DNA of 29,328 nt from Candidatus Thorarchaeota archaeon MP11T_1 (GTDB lineage: Archaea > Asgardarchaeota > Thorarchaeia > Thorarchaeales > Thorarchaeaceae). This document shows positions 6,190 through 15,411 of the stretch, piece after piece. How positions within the stretch are numbered: the first letter of the stretch is position 1; each line of letters begins with the position of its first letter. The notes beneath the pieces are model-generated. The model did not search any database. It saw nothing but the letters and a program-made list of their open reading frames with translations, and was not told where the DNA came from. Location: positions 1 through 29,328 of the forward strand of contig PJET01000116.1 in assembly GCA_002825515.1 (NCBI GenBank). Reading direction: 5' to 3'. Made by a program: the position numbers and the translations under genes.

Positions 6190-9044
6190 TTCAATTGACC
6201 ATATCGAACATTAGGACCAAAAAGTGCTGCTCGGAGATGGTTTCCTGTATAGGATTTCCAGACTTCGCTTAATTGTTCTGGTGTTCCCTGTGCAATAACC
6301 TCACCACCTGCATCCCCACCTTCAGGTCCAAGATCAATAACCCAGTCTGCAGTCTTGATTACCTCAAGGTTGTGCTCAACGATTATCGCAGTGTTGCCTG
6401 CGTCAATGAGCCGGTTTATGACTCGAAGAAGGATATGCACATCGGATGCAGAGAGTCCAGTCGTGGGTTCATCGAGAAGGTAGAGGGTTCGCCCTGTCGC
6501 CTTCCGAGAGAGTTCTGAGGCAAGCTTCATCCTCTGAGCTTCACCCCCACTGAGCTGAGTAGCAGGTTGTCCAAGCTGAAGATAGCCTAGACCCACATCC
6601 ACGAGTGTCTGTAGTTTGTCCGCTATCTTTGGGATATCACCGAAGAATTCGAGTGCTTCGTCAATAGTAAGTGACAAGACCTCCGTGATGTTTTTGCCTT
6701 TGTAGGTCACTTCAAGGGTCTCTCGGTCAAAACGTCTACCTTTACACACATCACAAGTTATGAAGACATCACTCATGAAGTGCATTTCAACCTGAATGAG
6801 ACCACTCCCTTTGCACTTTTCACAACGTCCTGCTCGAGTGTTGAAACTGAATCTCCCGGGACCATAGCCCCTTCGCTTTGACTCAGGCATTATTGCGAAG
6901 AGATTACGGATCTCGCCAAAGGTATGTGTGTACGTTGCAGGATTACTACGAGGTGTCCTACCTATGGGTGACTGGTCGACAAGCACAAGTCTATCGATGT
7001 TTTCAATTCCCTCAATGGATTGATGAGGACCTGGTTTTATGCTTGACCCGTTCATTGTTCTGGCGAGAGCTTTGTAGAGTACGTCATAGGTCAATGAGCT
7101 CTTGCCAGCTCCTGAAACTCCAGACACACAGATCATCTTTCCAAGTGGAAATTCAACAGTGATTCCTTTCAAGTTGTTTGCACTTGCCTTGTTAACTACG
7201 ATTCCATGTCCATTCCCAGCTCTTCGTTTTTCAGGAACTGGTATCTGTTTCTCGCCTGCAAGATATTGAGCAGTCAAGGACTTAGGATTTTCAAGAACTT
7301 CAGCAGGAGGTCCTGCGGCCACAACTTCACCGCCATGACGACCTGCAAGAGGACCAAGATCGATGATGTAGTCAGCTCCAGTTATTGTGTCTCTATCATG
7401 TTCAATGACTACCACTGTGTTACCAAGAGAACGCAGATAGTAGAAGGTATCTATCAATCGATTTATGTCACGAGGGTGGAGACCTATAGATGGTTCGTCC
7501 AAGCAATAGAGAACTCCAGTGAGGGCAGAACCGATCTGCGTGGCTAATCTTATTCGTTGACTCTCTCCGCCAGATAGGCTCATGCTGGCTCTGTCAAGAT
7601 TCAGATATTCCAGGCCAACAGAAACTAGAAACTTGAGCCGAGCTCGTATCTCTTTTAGAACCAGTTCAGCAATCTTCAGTTCACGGTCTGTCAATCTAAT
7701 ATTGTCAAAAAACTTTACAGCTTCCTCGATGGTCATTGATGTCAATTCATCGATAGGGACTCCACTTACTGTTACAGCCAGACTCTCTGGCTTCAATTTC
7801 CTGCCGCCACATGCCTCACATGTCAGCTTCCGTGAGAACTCGTTCGCAATCCTTCGTGCCCACCATTGATACCATTGCTTTTCGCTACTTTTACTTGTTT
7901 CAAAGAGACGCTCCAACCAAGGAATTAGACCAATCCACTTGCGTTCTATTTCCCAATATGATTCCTCACCTTGCATCACGTAAGAGAGCATGATGTTCGG
8001 TTTACCCCACATGAAACAATCAATCTGAGATTTTGTGAGATCTTTGTACATTGTATCAAGTGTGAAGTCTTTCATTTCACCCAGAGTTTGAAGACGTTTC
8101 AAAAACCATTGGCGTTCCGATCCATTCACTCTGCGACTGATATCTCGTACTGTCATGTTCTTGTCTGGAACAACGAGATCAGCATCAATAGACATGGTTA
8201 CTCCAAGACCATTACATGTTGGACAAGCACCATCAGGTCTATTGTATGAGAATGCTTTTGGTCCTAGCTTTTCGTATTGAATACCGCATTTGGGACACAT
8301 GAGTTGTTCAGCAAAAACAAGATCTGGCAGATCCGCACGAGCAACAATAGCAGCACCGTTTCCGGTCTCAAGAGCAGTCTCCAGCGAGCCTATCAATCGC
8401 TCCCGATTCTTTTGACTCAACTCTAGTCGATCTATCACGACTTCAATATCATGCTTCTTTCGGGCATCTAATTCCACTTCACCAATCTCTTGTATCACTC
8501 CATCAGCACGGACACGAGCAAAACCATTCTTGAAGAGACCATCGAGCTCTTCCTGATGACTACCAGTATCACTTCTAATAATTGGAGCTAAAATGTGAAT
8601 CCTCTGGCCGCCATTCTCATCTAGAAGGAGTCTTGCTGCAGACTCCGCAGTGAGTTGTTCCATAGGCCTCTTGCACTGAACACAGTGTTGGACACCAATG
8701 TTTGCATAGAGAAGTCGTAGGTAGTCATGGATTTCGGTGCTAGTTCCAACTGTGCTTCTGGGATTCTTTGTTCGACCTTTCTGTTCGATGGAGATAGCAG
8801 GAGGGAGACCTGTTATTTTATCCACTTTAGGCTTGTCGAGTCTGCCAAGGAATCGTCGAGCATAGGATGATAATGACTCAACATACCTTCGTTGTCCTTC
8901 AGCGAAGATTGTATCAAATACAAGAGTACTCTTTCCTGACCCACTAGGACCAGTGACGACTACAAGACGGTCTCGGGGGATGTCAACATCAATCTTCTTG
9001 AGATTGTGTTCCTCAGCCTTGCGCACCTGGATATATCCTGTCAC
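6186..9044 (-). CDS. uvrA: UvrA paralogue (second UvrA of the operon)
   Basis: A full-length UvrA-type twin ABC ATPase, 952 residues from the chosen start. It has Walker A motifs at 32-39 (GPSGSGKS) and 642-649 (GVSGAGKS), signature motifs at 490-496 (LSGGESQ) and 831-837 (LSGGEAQ), and zinc-finger cysteines at 250/253/274/277, 409/412 and 741/744/764/767. A region corresponding to the UvrB-binding domain is present (~150-245) but lacks the RKGE stretch of its neighbour. The segment before CEAC is tryptophan rich (WYQWWARR) rather than the usual RTYKKTKSEWRR type. A longer frame opens at 9110, but GTG at 9044 has a near-perfect AGGAGGAG site and overlaps the stop of the upstream uvrA by 4 bp (GTGA), so it is the likely start and is translationally coupled. 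Role: damage recognition with altered specificity or partner, inferred. Confidence 0.95.
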   Translation of the reverse strand: MTGYIQVRKAEEHNLKKIDVDIPRDRLVVVTGPSGSGKSTLVFDTIFAEGQRRYVESLSSYARRFLGRLDKPKVDKITGLPPAISIEQKGRTKNPRSTVGTSTEIHDYLRLLYANIGVQHCVQCKRPMEQLTAESAARLLLDENGGQRIHILAPIIRSDTGSHQEELDGLFKNGFARVRADGVIQEIGEVELDARKKHDIEVVIDRLELSQKNRERLIGSLETALETGNGAAIVARADLPDLVFAEQLMCPKCGIQYEKLGPKAFSYNRPDGACPTCNGLGVTMSIDADLVVPDKNMTVRDISRRVNGSERQWFLKRLQTLGEMKDFTLDTMYKDLTKSQIDCFMWGKPNIMLSYVMQGEESYWEIERKWIGLIPWLERLFETSKSSEKQWYQWWARRIANEFSRKLTCEACGGRKLKPESLAVTVSGVPIDELTSMTIEEAVKFFDNIRLTDRELKIAELVLKEIRARLKFLVSVGLEYLNLDRASMSLSGGESQRIRLATQIGSALTGVLYCLDEPSIGLHPRDINRLIDTFYYLRSLGNTVVVIEHDRDTITGADYIIDLGPLAGRHGGEVVAAGPPAEVLENPKSLTAQYLAGEKQIPVPEKRRAGNGHGIVVNKASANNLKGITVEFPLGKMICVSGVSGAGKSSLTYDVLYKALARTMNGSSIKPGPHQSIEGIENIDRLVLVDQSPIGRTPRSNPATYTHTFGEIRNLFAIMPESKRRGYGPGRFSFNTRAGRCEKCKGSGLIQVEMHFMSDVFITCDVCKGRRFDRETLEVTYKGKNITEVLSLTIDEALEFFGDIPKIADKLQTLVDVGLGYLQLGQPATQLSGGEAQRMKLASELSRKATGRTLYLLDEPTTGLSASDVHILLRVINRLIDAGNTAIIVEHNLEVIKTADWVIDLGPEGGDAGGEVIAQGTPEQLSEVWKSYTGNHLRAALFGPNVRYGQLN

Positions 9045-11932
9045 TTTTTCACTCCTCCTGGTGCGCCTAGTAGTTTTTTCATGTATTGTCCTGTATAGGA
9101 TGAGCGACATGCAGCAATATCCTCAGGAGTGCCCTCGGCCACAATGTAACCACCCTCATCACCGCCTTCAGGACCTAAGTCAATAACATGATCAGCGGTC
9201 TTGACCACATCCAATTGATGCTCGATAACTAAGACTGTGTTTCCGAGGTCGACCAACCGATGGAGGACTTCAAGCAATTTTTTGATATCTGCGAAGTGAA
9301 GACCTGTGGTCGGTTCATCCAATAATATCAAAGTCTGACCAGTGGCTGGTCGTGCGAGGAACTTACTCAGCTTGATCCTTTGTCCTTCCCCTCCGCTGAG
9401 AGTGGTCGCTGGTTGACCCATCTTCACGTAGCCCATTCCCACTGCACAGAGGGTTTCTAATTTTCGGTGGATTGATGGGATACCTTCAAAGAATTCATAC
9501 GCCTCATCAATCCTCATCTCAAGAATGTCAGCTATGTTCTTCCCCTTGAATCGTACTTGTAGAGTTTCTCGGTTGTATCGCCTACCTTTACACTCGCTGC
9601 ATGTGACCTGCACGGGAGGTAGGAACTGCATCTCGATGACTTCTACACCAGCACCCTTGCAAGTTTCGCAGCGACCTCCCTTCACATTGAAGCTGAAACG
9701 ACCTGGTTTGTATCCTCGAATCTTTGATTCAGGCAAATAAGAGAACATCTCTCTCAATGGACTCCATAATCCAACATAGGTAGCGGGGTTAGATCGAGGC
9801 GTTCGTCCAATAGGGCTCTGGTCAATCACTATCACCTTATCGAGCTGATCAATACCTACAATCTCGTCATGTTCCCCTGGCTTAGCCTCAGCGTGGTGGA
9901 ACCTACGTGCAAGCTCTCTCTGAAGGGTTTCTACTACGAGCGAAGATTTCCCAGACCCACTTACTCCAGTTATCGCTATGAATAATCCAAGTGGAATCTT
10001 GACATTCAAGTTCTTTAGGTTGTTGTGACGACATCCACGAACCTCTATGAATCTACCATTCGATTTCCTGCGTTCATCTGGTAATGGAATCTCATTTTCT
10101 CCTCGGAGGAACTTAGCAGTTAGTGACTTCTTTGATTTCAGAATCGTGCCTAAAGGTCCAGCAACGACTACTTCACCACCCTCTGCACCAGCACCTGGTC
10201 CAAGGTCAATTACATAATCAGCACTTCGGATAGTTTCCTCATCGTGCTCAACTACGAGGACTGTGTTACCCAGGTCTCTCAGGTTCATCAACGACTTCAA
10301 AAGACGCTGGTTATCTCGAGCGTGCAAGCCAATACTTGGTTCGTCGCACACATATGTTACACCTACAAGATTTGACCCGATTTGACTGGCTAGCCTGATT
10401 CGCTGGCTTTCACCACCAGCTAGGGAAGGCGCAGGACGTTCCAGTGTAAGGTACTCAAGGCCGACATCCTGAAGGAAACCGATTCGGCCAAGTATCTCCT
10501 TGACAATAGGATCTGAAACAGGTTTCAGCTGCTTCTCAACATTGATACTTTCAACGAACTCTCTCAAATCCTTGATTGACAACGCACCGAGGCTGGAGAT
10601 AGAGCGACCTTCAAGTGTGATTGATTGCGACTCAGGCCTCAGACGATTGCCATTGCAGACAGGACATGGTTGAGCAGACATGAAGCGTTCAATTTCCTTC
10701 CGTCTCCATTCTGATTTCGTCTTCTTGTAGGTCCGCTGCGCCCGCGGAACAAATCCTTCGAATGATCTTCTATAATGACCTGCGAACTTCACTTCAGCTT
10801 CGGGATTCTCGCTTTCCCACACAACGTCATACTTCTCAGAGGTGCCATACATAACGATGTGTTTCTGCTCCTCTGTAAAGTCCTTCCATGGCATGTCCAG
10901 AGTGAAGCCATACTTATCAGCTACCTTTTTGAACAGACTTCTTCGAAGAACCCAGTTGTCAGGTATCATCGCACCTTGATTCAGTGATAGATTAGGATCT
11001 TTAATGAATAAGTCTGGATCAAACTCACGGACCACTCCTAGACCGGTACAGTTCGTACATGCACCTTGTGGTGTGTTCCATGAGAAGATTCTGGGCTCCA
11101 TCTCTGGCAGACTGATTCCGCAGTCCACGCAGGCGAACTGTTCAGAGAGAGTAAACTGCCCATCATCTTTCTCAATTGTGACAACGCCATCTGCCATATT
11201 TAATGAAGTTTCAATCGCCTCTGATATTCGACCACGTTCAGTTCCCTTGACTTGAAGTCTATCAATTACGACCTCGATGGTGTGTTCAAAGTAACGGTCA
11301 AGTGACATTCCCTCTGTGAGCTCTTTAAGCTCCCCGTCAATCTTAGCACGAATGAACCCTTTTTTAATGAGGTCTCTAAATTCTTTCCTGTACTCTCCCT
11401 TTCGTCCTCTGACAATGGGAGCAAGAATCATGATTCGTGTGCCTTCTTTCAATTGAAGGACACGGTCGACCATCTGTTGTGATGTCTGTGGCTCAATCTT
11501 TTTTCCACATTTTGGACAGTGAGGTTCACCCACTCTCGCATAAAGCAGTCGTAAATAGTCGTAAATCTCAGTGATGGTCCCAACAGTACTTCGTGGATTC
11601 CTACTCACACTCTTCTGGTCGATTGAGATTGAAGGAGATAATCCAGACATGAAATCGACCTTTGGTTTCTCAAGCATTCCGAGGAATTGTCTTGCGTATG
11701 CAGACAGCGATTCAATAAACCTTCTCTGGCCCTCAGCGAAAATTGTGTCAAAAACTAGAGAGCTCTTCCCGGATCCGCTGACGCCAGTGACCACTGTGAA
11801 TTTATTCTTAGGAATCTCACAATCTATGTGACGCAGGTTATGTTCAGAAGCACCAACAACTAGTATGGACTGGGGACCATCCAATGGCACCTCTGGTGCG
11901 CCCCTGTGTCTGTCGTTGGTCGTGCTCTTCAC
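9041..11932 (-). CDS. uvrA: UvrA, excinuclease ABC subunit A (canonical copy)
   Basis: UvrA dimers find DNA damage and load UvrB. This 963-residue copy has all the usual parts: Walker A motifs at 50-57 and 656-663 (GVSGSGKS in both), signature motifs at 504-510 (LAGGESQ variant of LSGGESQ) and 845-851 (LSGGEGQ), and Walker B/D-loop segments (CDEPSIGLHARD, LDEPTTGLHFAD). Zinc fingers use C268/C271/C292/C295 and C755/C758/C778/C781, plus the CPVC pair at 423-426. The UvrB-binding region (~160-250) has the conserved GRKGEYRKEF start, and the RTYKKTKSEWRR segment (~400-411) is as in typical UvrA. It starts with GTG at 11932, sharing one base with the uvrB stop (TAGTG), with GAGGG ~9 nt upstream. 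It is the second gene of uvrB-uvrA-uvrA. Confidence 0.97.
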   Translation of the reverse strand: MKSTTNDRHRGAPEVPLDGPQSILVVGASEHNLRHIDCEIPKNKFTVVTGVSGSGKSSLVFDTIFAEGQRRFIESLSAYARQFLGMLEKPKVDFMSGLSPSISIDQKSVSRNPRSTVGTITEIYDYLRLLYARVGEPHCPKCGKKIEPQTSQQMVDRVLQLKEGTRIMILAPIVRGRKGEYRKEFRDLIKKGFIRAKIDGELKELTEGMSLDRYFEHTIEVVIDRLQVKGTERGRISEAIETSLNMADGVVTIEKDDGQFTLSEQFACVDCGISLPEMEPRIFSWNTPQGACTNCTGLGVVREFDPDLFIKDPNLSLNQGAMIPDNWVLRRSLFKKVADKYGFTLDMPWKDFTEEQKHIVMYGTSEKYDVVWESENPEAEVKFAGHYRRSFEGFVPRAQRTYKKTKSEWRRKEIERFMSAQPCPVCNGNRLRPESQSITLEGRSISSLGALSIKDLREFVESINVEKQLKPVSDPIVKEILGRIGFLQDVGLEYLTLERPAPSLAGGESQRIRLASQIGSNLVGVTYVCDEPSIGLHARDNQRLLKSLMNLRDLGNTVLVVEHDEETIRSADYVIDLGPGAGAEGGEVVVAGPLGTILKSKKSLTAKFLRGENEIPLPDERRKSNGRFIEVRGCRHNNLKNLNVKIPLGLFIAITGVSGSGKSSLVVETLQRELARRFHHAEAKPGEHDEIVGIDQLDKVIVIDQSPIGRTPRSNPATYVGLWSPLREMFSYLPESKIRGYKPGRFSFNVKGGRCETCKGAGVEVIEMQFLPPVQVTCSECKGRRYNRETLQVRFKGKNIADILEMRIDEAYEFFEGIPSIHRKLETLCAVGMGYVKMGQPATTLSGGEGQRIKLSKFLARPATGQTLILLDEPTTGLHFADIKKLLEVLHRLVDLGNTVLVIEHQLDVVKTADHVIDLGPEGGDEGGYIVAEGTPEDIAACRSSYTGQYMKKLLGAPGGVKK

Positions 11933-13914
11933 TAATGTATTCCCTCTATCCTTTTCCTCAAGGCTGCAATCTGATCTCGAAGTTTAGCTGCTCTTTCAAA
12001 CTCAAGATTCCGTGCAGCTTCTTTCATTTGTTCTTCTAGATCTACAATGTAATCAGTAAGCTCATCGACTTCAAATGGATCAAAATCCTCGAGCTTAGTC
12101 TGGGTGCTCTTCTCGGGTGTCTTAATTCCCTCAGCTATGTCCCGAATCGATTTGACTATCGACTCAGGTTTGATGTCATGCTCCTCATTATACTTCAACT
12201 GGTATGATCGTCTACGATTAGTTTCATCAATAGCCGTTTGCATCGCAGTTGAAACATGGTCTCCATAAAGAATGACTCTTCCATTCACATTCCGAGCAGC
12301 GCGGCCCATTGTCTGAATGAGTGCCCAGTCGGTCCTCAGGAATCCTTCCTTATCTGCATCTAGAATTGCTACAAGACCTACTTCAGGAAGATCCAACCCC
12401 TCTCGCAGAAGGTTGATTCCCACAAGAACATCGAATTTACCTTGACGTAATTGACGCACTATCTCGATTCGCTCGACAGTCCCGATATCTGAGTGAAGAT
12501 ATCTTGCTTTGACTCCTGCCTCTATGAGGTACTCGCTCAGCATCTCAGAGGTCTTCTTTGTGAGTGTTGTAACAAGGACTCGATCACCCATTTCAACAGT
12601 CTTGTTGATTTCACCAAGCAGGTGGTCCACTTGTCCCACAACAGGCTTGACTGTTATCGCTGGATCAAGAAGTCCTGTGGGTCGAAGAAGCTGTTCTACA
12701 ACCTGCTGACTCTTCCTATTCTCGAATGGACCAGGAGTTGCACTTGTGTAAATGACATGCTTCATGTACCTCTCAAATTCATGGAACTTCAGTGGTCTGT
12801 TATCAATTGCAGAAGGTAGCCTGAAGCCATAGTCGACCAAGTTCTGTTTTCGAGCCAAGTCACCATTGAACATACCTCGAATCTGAGGGATTGTCATATG
12901 GCTCTCATCAATGATCATCAGAAAGTCATCAGGAAAGTAATCAAGGAGAGTGTACGGTTTCTCGCCTTCCGCTCGTCCATCAATAAATCGAGAATAGTTC
13001 TCAATTCCAGAACACATTCCAATTTCTCTGAGCATCTCAATGTCATACATAGTTCGTCTCTTGAGTCGGTCAGCTTCTACTAGCTTTCCCTGCTTCCTAA
13101 ACCACTCAACACGCTCGTGCATCTCCTGTTCAATTGGCTCGAGTGCTTTTATGACGGTTTCATGTTGCGCGATGTGATGCTTCGCTGGAAACAACTCAAT
13201 CCAATTAGATTCGTACAGCCTTCTAGCAGACAGCCCTTCCAATACAGTAAGCCGATCGACTCGGTCTTCATCTAATTCAATTCTAATACTGTTTTCTGAG
13301 CCTGCAGGATAGACATCAATCACGTCACCACGGACCCGAAAGACCCCGGGTTTAATCTCCATGTCATTTCGTTCATACTGCATCGCCACTAAGCGCTCAA
13401 GTATCTCTCGCCTATCTATCTGATTACCTCTCTCCAAGAACATCCTGAAGTGATCATACTCGCTCGGGTTTCCTACACCATAGATACAGGAAACTGAGGC
13501 CACAACAATTGTATCTTTTCGAGATCTCAGGGAGTGAGTTGCTGAATGTCGAAGTCTTTCAATCTCCTGATTGATGTCTGTTTCTTTCTCAATGTACATG
13601 TCCTTGCTAGGAACATAAGCCTCAGGCTGGTAGTAGTCATAGTAACTGACAAAATACTCAACTCCCGCCTCAGGAAAGAATTGCTTGTATTCTGAAGTCA
13701 GCTGAGCAGCCAATGTTTTGTTATGGGAAATGACAAGAGTTGGTTTATTGTATGCTTCAATGACGTTTGCCACAGTGAATGTCTTGCCAGATCCAGTGAC
13801 TCCAAGAAGCGTCTGATGCTGGAGACCACTCTCGAGACCCTCCACTATTTTTTCTATAGCTTGCGGTTGATCACCAGTGGGTTTGAATGGAGCCTCTAGT
13901 TTGAAATCACTCAT
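11932..13914 (-). CDS. uvrB: UvrB, excinuclease ABC subunit B
   Basis: UvrB is the helicase-like damage-verification subunit that receives DNA from UvrA and recruits UvrC. Numbering from the upstream ATG at 13932 (666 residues), it shows the Walker A motif GVTGSGKT (44-51), the beta-hairpin segment YYDYYQPEAYVPSKD (97-111) that clamps DNA, DESH (342-345), helicase motif VI QTMGRAARN (540-548), and a C-terminal UVR hairpin (~632-663) matching that of UvrC. The family usually begins near FKLEAPFKPTGDQP. The ATG at 13914 has GAGGT 8 nt upstream and gives 660 residues, so I prefer it over 13932. First gene of the operon; its stop overlaps the GTG of uvrA. UvrABC is bacterial in origin and patchy in archaea. 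Confidence 0.98.
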   Translation of the reverse strand: MSDFKLEAPFKPTGDQPQAIEKIVEGLESGLQHQTLLGVTGSGKTFTVANVIEAYNKPTLVISHNKTLAAQLTSEYKQFFPEAGVEYFVSYYDYYQPEAYVPSKDMYIEKETDINQEIERLRHSATHSLRSRKDTIVVASVSCIYGVGNPSEYDHFRMFLERGNQIDRREILERLVAMQYERNDMEIKPGVFRVRGDVIDVYPAGSENSIRIELDEDRVDRLTVLEGLSARRLYESNWIELFPAKHHIAQHETVIKALEPIEQEMHERVEWFRKQGKLVEADRLKRRTMYDIEMLREIGMCSGIENYSRFIDGRAEGEKPYTLLDYFPDDFLMIIDESHMTIPQIRGMFNGDLARKQNLVDYGFRLPSAIDNRPLKFHEFERYMKHVIYTSATPGPFENRKSQQVVEQLLRPTGLLDPAITVKPVVGQVDHLLGEINKTVEMGDRVLVTTLTKKTSEMLSEYLIEAGVKARYLHSDIGTVERIEIVRQLRQGKFDVLVGINLLREGLDLPEVGLVAILDADKEGFLRTDWALIQTMGRAARNVNGRVILYGDHVSTAMQTAIDETNRRRSYQLKYNEEHDIKPESIVKSIRDIAEGIKTPEKSTQTKLEDFDPFEVDELTDYIVDLEEQMKEAARNLEFERAAKLRDQIAALRKRIEGIH

Positions 13915-14224
13915 CTGCTCTACCTCGACCATTCAGGACTGCACACACCTGACTGTAAGTAACCTTTGCGGTACCTGCCACGCCTCGATATCACTTGTTG
14001 GAAAACGCTCGTACTAGGATTTTTTCAGACTCTACGATTCTTTCCAATGTACTAGCTTCACCGAGAGAGATAGTCGAAACTAACAGGAGGAGCGTTGTCA
14101 ACTCGACTACGCCATGGTTGCTTCTATTAATCTTTGAAGCTCGGTCATTCCGAGATAGACCAGGTTCTCGATTTATGCGAGTTCTTTATAGGTCAAGAAA
14201 TCATGAAGCAAATAGTGATTCTAC
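13915..14224. other. Intergenic region between divergent uvrB and zinc-ribbon membrane protein
   Basis: About 310 bp with no convincing gene. Short frames are open on both strands, but none has a good start, ribosome binding site or recognisable protein. The only clear element is the TATA box at 14184-14191. No good TATA box is seen for the uvrB operon. Confidence 0.5.
14184..14191 (+). promoter_or_regulatory. TATA box of the zinc-ribbon membrane protein gene
   Basis: TTCTTTATAG lies ~38 bp before the TTG start at 14225, so transcription would begin about 10 nt before the start codon. The motif resembles the other TTTATA boxes in this window. Confidence 0.5.
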
Positions 14225-14674
14225 TTGAGTAGCTATGTATGGACACGTATCTTCTTGCCAATCGTAATTGGCATTGGTGCAACGTTCATCTTCATCTTCA
14301 TCATGTTTGAAACATTTGGCATTTCAGAGTACGTCTGGCCAATCCTGTTTCCGATTCTATCTACTACATTTGGAATAATCTTGTTCGTGTTTTGTTTAGT
14401 CGGAATGGTATCGAGTAAAGGATGTAATGTACCAAGCGATCAACGCATGACCCAAAGTACGCTTTATCCAAGATATCCGAGATATGATAGTAGAACAATT
14501 GACTATCCCACCTATGATAGTGCTACTACGGGAGCTGTGTATGTTATACCGACATATTGTCCGAGTTGCATGAGCAGAATTGAGCTTAACAAAGCTGAAT
14601 GGATAGGTCCAAATGAATTTACATGTCCGAGTTGTTTTAGCGTTGTGCAAGTTGGTGTAAGAGAGAATTTTTGA
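14225..14674 (+). CDS. Two-helix membrane protein with tyrosine-rich linker and C-terminal zinc ribbon
   Basis: A 149-residue protein, family not recognised. Two hydrophobic helices (~9-28 and ~38-61) form a hairpin in the membrane. A linker (~66-108) rich in Tyr, Arg, Pro and Thr follows (YPRYPRYDSR), then a zinc ribbon with CPSC (112-115) and CPSC (134-137). The ribbon is probably cytoplasmic given a two-helix hairpin, but topology is not proven. The start is TTG (the first in-frame start after a stop), consistent with the TATA box ~38 bp upstream; no SD site is seen. A histidine phosphatase gene follows 17 bp downstream and is probably co-transcribed. Zinc ribbons like this often mediate protein or nucleic acid contacts. 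Confidence 0.75.
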   Translation: MSSYVWTRIFLPIVIGIGATFIFIFIMFETFGISEYVWPILFPILSTTFGIILFVFCLVGMVSSKGCNVPSDQRMTQSTLYPRYPRYDSRTIDYPTYDSATTGAVYVIPTYCPSCMSRIELNKAEWIGPNEFTCPSCFSVVQVGVRENF

Positions 14675-14691
14675 TATTGGAAGCGTAACAA

Positions 14692-15393
14692 ATGAATCAT
14701 AGAGCAACGTGGGAAACAGAGGAATGGCTCAATAGTGTCAAAGACATTCTTGAATGGATCTCGCAAATAGAGCCTACTCAACCATTAATGCTTCTCCTGA
14801 GGCACTCACATAGAGAAACCCTTCAAAACCACAGCGAGATGGTTAGTGGAGGCCTTACAGAACTCGGAAAAAGAATGTCATTTGAACTAGGCAAAAGAAT
14901 ACCAAGAGAGAGAAAGATGCACATCTTCACAAGCTTTGTTCCAAGATGTTTTGAAACTGCGGAAAGCATTGCCGAAGGATATTCAAAGAATGGCGGAGAA
15001 GTCATCGACATCGACCCGCTCCCATCACTTGTAGGACCGCAAATCATTGATAGAGATGTCTGGATAAATCTTCATCCAGATGGAAGAAATGTTACTGATT
15101 TCGTAAACAGATGGGTGAATGGTAATTTTGGTGAAAGGATGGAACCGTTCGATGATTACCAGAAAAGATTGATGGCAGACACCATAGAGAGATTATTCAA
15201 AGAGAGTGAGGGTATTATTCACGTTCATGTCACGCATGACCTTGCGATGATGTGCACCAAGAGAATTCTTCTCAAGAGACCGTTATTTGAAACTGATCGA
15301 GTGCCCTTTTTGGGAGGACTGGCTCTAGCCCACACTAATTCAGGACCTCTCATCTTTGTGAATGGAAAAGAACTGCCCCTTTCGCAAGAATGA
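14692..15393 (+). CDS. Histidine phosphatase superfamily protein (phosphoglycerate mutase-like)
   Basis: A 233-residue protein of the histidine phosphatase superfamily, whose members carry phosphate on a histidine during catalysis. The N-terminal motif is LLRHSHRE (R37, H38 as the nucleophile), with Ser in place of the usual Gly of RHG. The supporting residues are present: LTELGKRMSFELGKRI (55-70), R85 in SFVPRCFETAESIA, and the second histidine H182 in HVTHD. The first ~30 residues form a helical extension not needed for the fold. The substrate cannot be read from sequence. It follows the zinc-ribbon membrane gene by 17 bp and ends 18 bp before the stop of the opposite-strand membrane protein. 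Confidence 0.85.
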   Translation: MNHRATWETEEWLNSVKDILEWISQIEPTQPLMLLLRHSHRETLQNHSEMVSGGLTELGKRMSFELGKRIPRERKMHIFTSFVPRCFETAESIAEGYSKNGGEVIDIDPLPSLVGPQIIDRDVWINLHPDGRNVTDFVNRWVNGNFGERMEPFDDYQKRLMADTIERLFKESEGIIHVHVTHDLAMMCTKRILLKRPLFETDRVPFLGGLALAHTNSGPLIFVNGKELPLSQE

Positions 15394-15411
15394 GCAACCG
15401 AAATCACATGT

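Noticed and set aside
13995..14228. 77-codon plus-strand ORF between uvrB and the zinc-ribbon gene
   Set aside because: TTG start without an SD site, Arg/Ser-rich composition unlike its neighbours, and it overlaps the promoter of the next gene. An antisense frame is also open, as expected by chance.
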